Below, in pieces: positions 5,594 through 6,727 of a stretch of 6,727 bases of DNA. The position numbers were made by a program, and so were the translations under genes. The DNA is taken from contig VEOV01000347.1 in NCBI GenBank assembly GCA_012026855.1, positions 1 through 6,727 on the forward strand, read 5' to 3'. How positions within the stretch are numbered: position 1 is the stretch's first letter; each line of letters opens with the position of its first letter. Under the pieces are notes generated by a model, which saw nothing but the letters and a program-made list of their open reading frames with translations, had not been told where the DNA came from and searched no databases. Origin of the DNA: Geobacter sp. GTDB taxonomy: Bacteria > Desulfobacterota > Desulfuromonadia > Geobacterales > DSM-12255.

Positions 5594-5815
5594 ATGGCAA
5601 AATGTGAACTGATTGAAAAATGCATCTTCTTCAATGACCAGATGGCCAACATGCCATCCACTTCAGCAGTCTACAAGAAGATCTATTGTGAGGAGGACTG
5701 GTCTAACTGCGCCAGATACATGATTTTCAAAGCCATTGGCCGCGAAAACGTGCCCAAGGACCTTTTCCCCAATCAAAGTGACCGGGCTGCCGGCATAATC
5801 AAGAATCACGCCTGA
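5594..5815 (+). CDS. Conserved-looking small four-cysteine protein of unknown function
   Basis: A 73-residue soluble protein with no signal peptide and no transmembrane segment. Four cysteines form two spaced pairs, C4-x5-C10 and C32-x6-C39, in the settings KCELIEKCIFFND and YCEEDWSNCARYMI. This arrangement could hold a metal ion or an iron-sulfur cluster, although no standard fold is recognised. The C-terminal half has KAIGRENVPKDLFPNQ and RAAGIIKNH. From memory, similar short proteins occur in Geobacter-like deltaproteobacteria without assigned function; I could not verify this. The start at 5594 is chosen because AAGGGAGA lies about 8 nt upstream, while the longer frame from 5528 merely overlaps the end of the DAHP synthase gene. 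The gap to the DAHP synthase stop codon is 16 nt, so the two are almost certainly co-transcribed. A terminator follows. A regulatory or accessory link to aromatic synthesis is possible but unsupported beyond position. Confidence 0.82.
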   Translation: MAKCELIEKCIFFNDQMANMPSTSAVYKKIYCEEDWSNCARYMIFKAIGRENVPKDLFPNQSDRAAGIIKNHA

Positions 5816-5844
5816 TATTTCCTGTCACCAATTTCCCGTTTTAA

Positions 5845-6727
5845 TCAGTCCGGAACTGCTGAAACATCAACAGCAATTCCGGACTTTTCATTTAGCAGCT
5901 GTCTTACTTTTTTCCAGGATACCATCTCGGACGCCCGGGCTTTTTTCAGGACCCGGTTGACCTCCTGGGCAAGGTCTTCAAGCTGCTCATAGGAATCATT
6001 GTTTACCTCAAGAAAGACTCTACCATCCTCGGTCACCTCTGCCTTGACAGGGGCATAGACAATCTCCCCCTGCATCGGCACTGTAACATCCCTGAAAAGC
6101 CGCTCCATATGCTCAGGCATGACCCTGATACAGCCGTGGCTGCTGTAACTGTTGATTGAAGCAGGTCTTGTGGTGCTGTGAATCATGATCCCCGGCAGTG
6201 TGGTTCGCATGGCATATTTTCCAAGGGGATTTTTCGGCCCCGGCGGAATCTCGGCAATAACCTCCTCGCCGTTTTCCTCCATCTCCTTCTGAATTGAAGG
6301 GGGGATCTTCCAGGTAGGATTCTCCTTCTTGTCAATTATGCGGAACTTGCCGACCGGAGTGCGCCAGATGATGCTGTCGCCTTTTTTGGCAATGCCCACG
6401 GCAACCGGATATCTGGAAGCGACCCGCCCGTTGCGAAAAAGGTAGAGACTGCGATCCGGAATATTGATGACTATGCCGTTATTCAGGCGCTTGGGAACAA
6501 TCCGCCGGTTATTATATTTCAGCTTCTGGCCGGCAAGCACGGTGGAATCGGGTTTCAACCGGTTCATTGTCGCCAGGTCACGCAGGCGCACACCGAGTCT
6601 TGAGGCAACCAGCCTGAGACTCTCCTTCCGCCTGGCCGTATAAACCCCCTCCTTACCGACTATCCTGGCAGAGAGACGTTCTTCCGGTTGCGGCTCCTCC
6701 GGGGGGACAGGCGGTGCAATGACCGGA
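5845..6727 (-). CDS. LysM plus YkuD-domain L,D-transpeptidase (ErfK/YbiS/YcfS family), 5' truncated
   Basis: Envelope enzyme making or remodelling peptidoglycan crosslinks through a catalytic cysteine. The frame is open to the right edge, giving 293 visible residues; the GTG at 6591 is internal, because a LysM repeat continues upstream of it. Visible order: a Pro/Glu-rich linker (residues 1-17, PPVPPEEPQPEE), a LysM peptidoglycan-binding repeat (about 28-71, VYTARRKESLRLVASRLG through VLAGQKLKY), then the YkuD domain from about residue 82 (GIVINIPDRSLYLF, TPVGKFRI, NPTWKIPPSI, PPGPKNPLGKYA). The active site is HSTTRP with H183, then SSHGCIRV with H197 and nucleophile C199 (codon 6130-6132). 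The C-terminal 70 residues are acidic then basic and probably helical, beyond the catalytic domain. The N-terminus, presumably a signal peptide, lies outside. Whether it forms 3-3 crosslinks or anchors a Braun-type lipoprotein cannot be told. Confidence 0.93.
   Translation of the reverse strand, partial: PVIAPPVPPEEPQPEERLSARIVGKEGVYTARRKESLRLVASRLGVRLRDLATMNRLKPDSTVLAGQKLKYNNRRIVPKRLNNGIVINIPDRSLYLFRNGRVASRYPVAVGIAKKGDSIIWRTPVGKFRIIDKKENPTWKIPPSIQKEMEENGEEVIAEIPPGPKNPLGKYAMRTTLPGIMIHSTTRPASINSYSSHGCIRVMPEHMERLFRDVTVPMQGEIVYAPVKAEVTEDGRVFLEVNNDSYEQLEDLAQEVNRVLKKARASEMVSWKKVRQLLNEKSGIAVDVSAVPD
5847..5888 (+). terminator. Intrinsic terminator of the DAHP synthase operon, overlapping the end of the L,D-transpeptidase gene
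   Basis: AGTCCGGAA-C-TGCTG (5847-5861) pairs with CAGCA-A-TTCCGGACT (5871-5885): 14 of 15 positions pair, with one C/A mismatch and a 9-nt loop. The stem is followed by T residues (the T run is 5885-5888). On the plus strand this is a good rho-independent terminator 31 nt after the small cysteine gene. The hairpin begins inside the stop codon of the convergent transpeptidase gene, so the terminator is made of its last coding bases. On the minus strand no U-run follows, so it would not terminate that gene well. Confidence 0.78.

Overview
The window is an ordinary-looking chromosomal segment, most probably from a Desulfuromonadales-type deltaproteobacterium (Geobacter / Trichlorobacter / Pelobacter-like). 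That placement is an inference. It rests on a small monoheme c-type cytochrome, a short-Q-loop cytochrome bd oxidase run together with an Rrf2 regulator, a 73-residue four-cysteine protein I associate with that group, and moderate GC content (mid-50s by eye). I see no IS element, CRISPR array, tRNA, rRNA or phage gene.

Layout. (1) Positions 1-553, plus strand: C-terminal part of a UbiA-family protohaem IX farnesyltransferase (haem O synthase), cut by the left edge. (2) 631-939, plus: secreted monohaem cytochrome c with its own promoter, ending at a perfect 18-bp hairpin that serves as a bidirectional terminator. (3) 1020-3916, minus: operon rrf2-type regulator, cydA, cydB, read right to left, with a consensus-like promoter overlapped by an inverted repeat that is a good operator candidate. 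(4) 4019-4345, minus: a 108-residue GGQ release-factor-like protein with a basic tail, resembling ArfB-type ribosome rescue factors. (5) 4510-5815, plus: class I DAHP synthase followed after 16 nt by a 73-residue four-cysteine protein of unknown function. (6) 5845 to the right edge, minus: a LysM plus YkuD L,D-transpeptidase whose N-terminus lies outside the window.

How the genes work together. The left half concerns respiration: haem O synthesis, a periplasmic electron carrier and a quinol-oxidising high-affinity bd oxidase placed under an Rrf2 regulator that carries three cysteines in an IscR/NsrR-like arrangement. This suits an anaerobe or microaerophile that induces an oxygen-consuming oxidase in response to oxygen, NO or iron-sulfur stress. 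The right half is housekeeping: ribosome rescue, the first step of aromatic amino acid synthesis and cell-wall crosslinking.

Start sites differ from the longest possible reading frame in three genes. cydA starts at 3424, not 3439, because the longer start overlaps the Shine-Dalgarno sequence. The DAHP synthase probably starts at 4510, and the small cysteine protein at 5594. I found no clearly novel multi-gene system. The least explained items are the small cysteine protein coupled to DAHP synthase, the putative rrf2-cydAB operator, and the release-factor-like protein.
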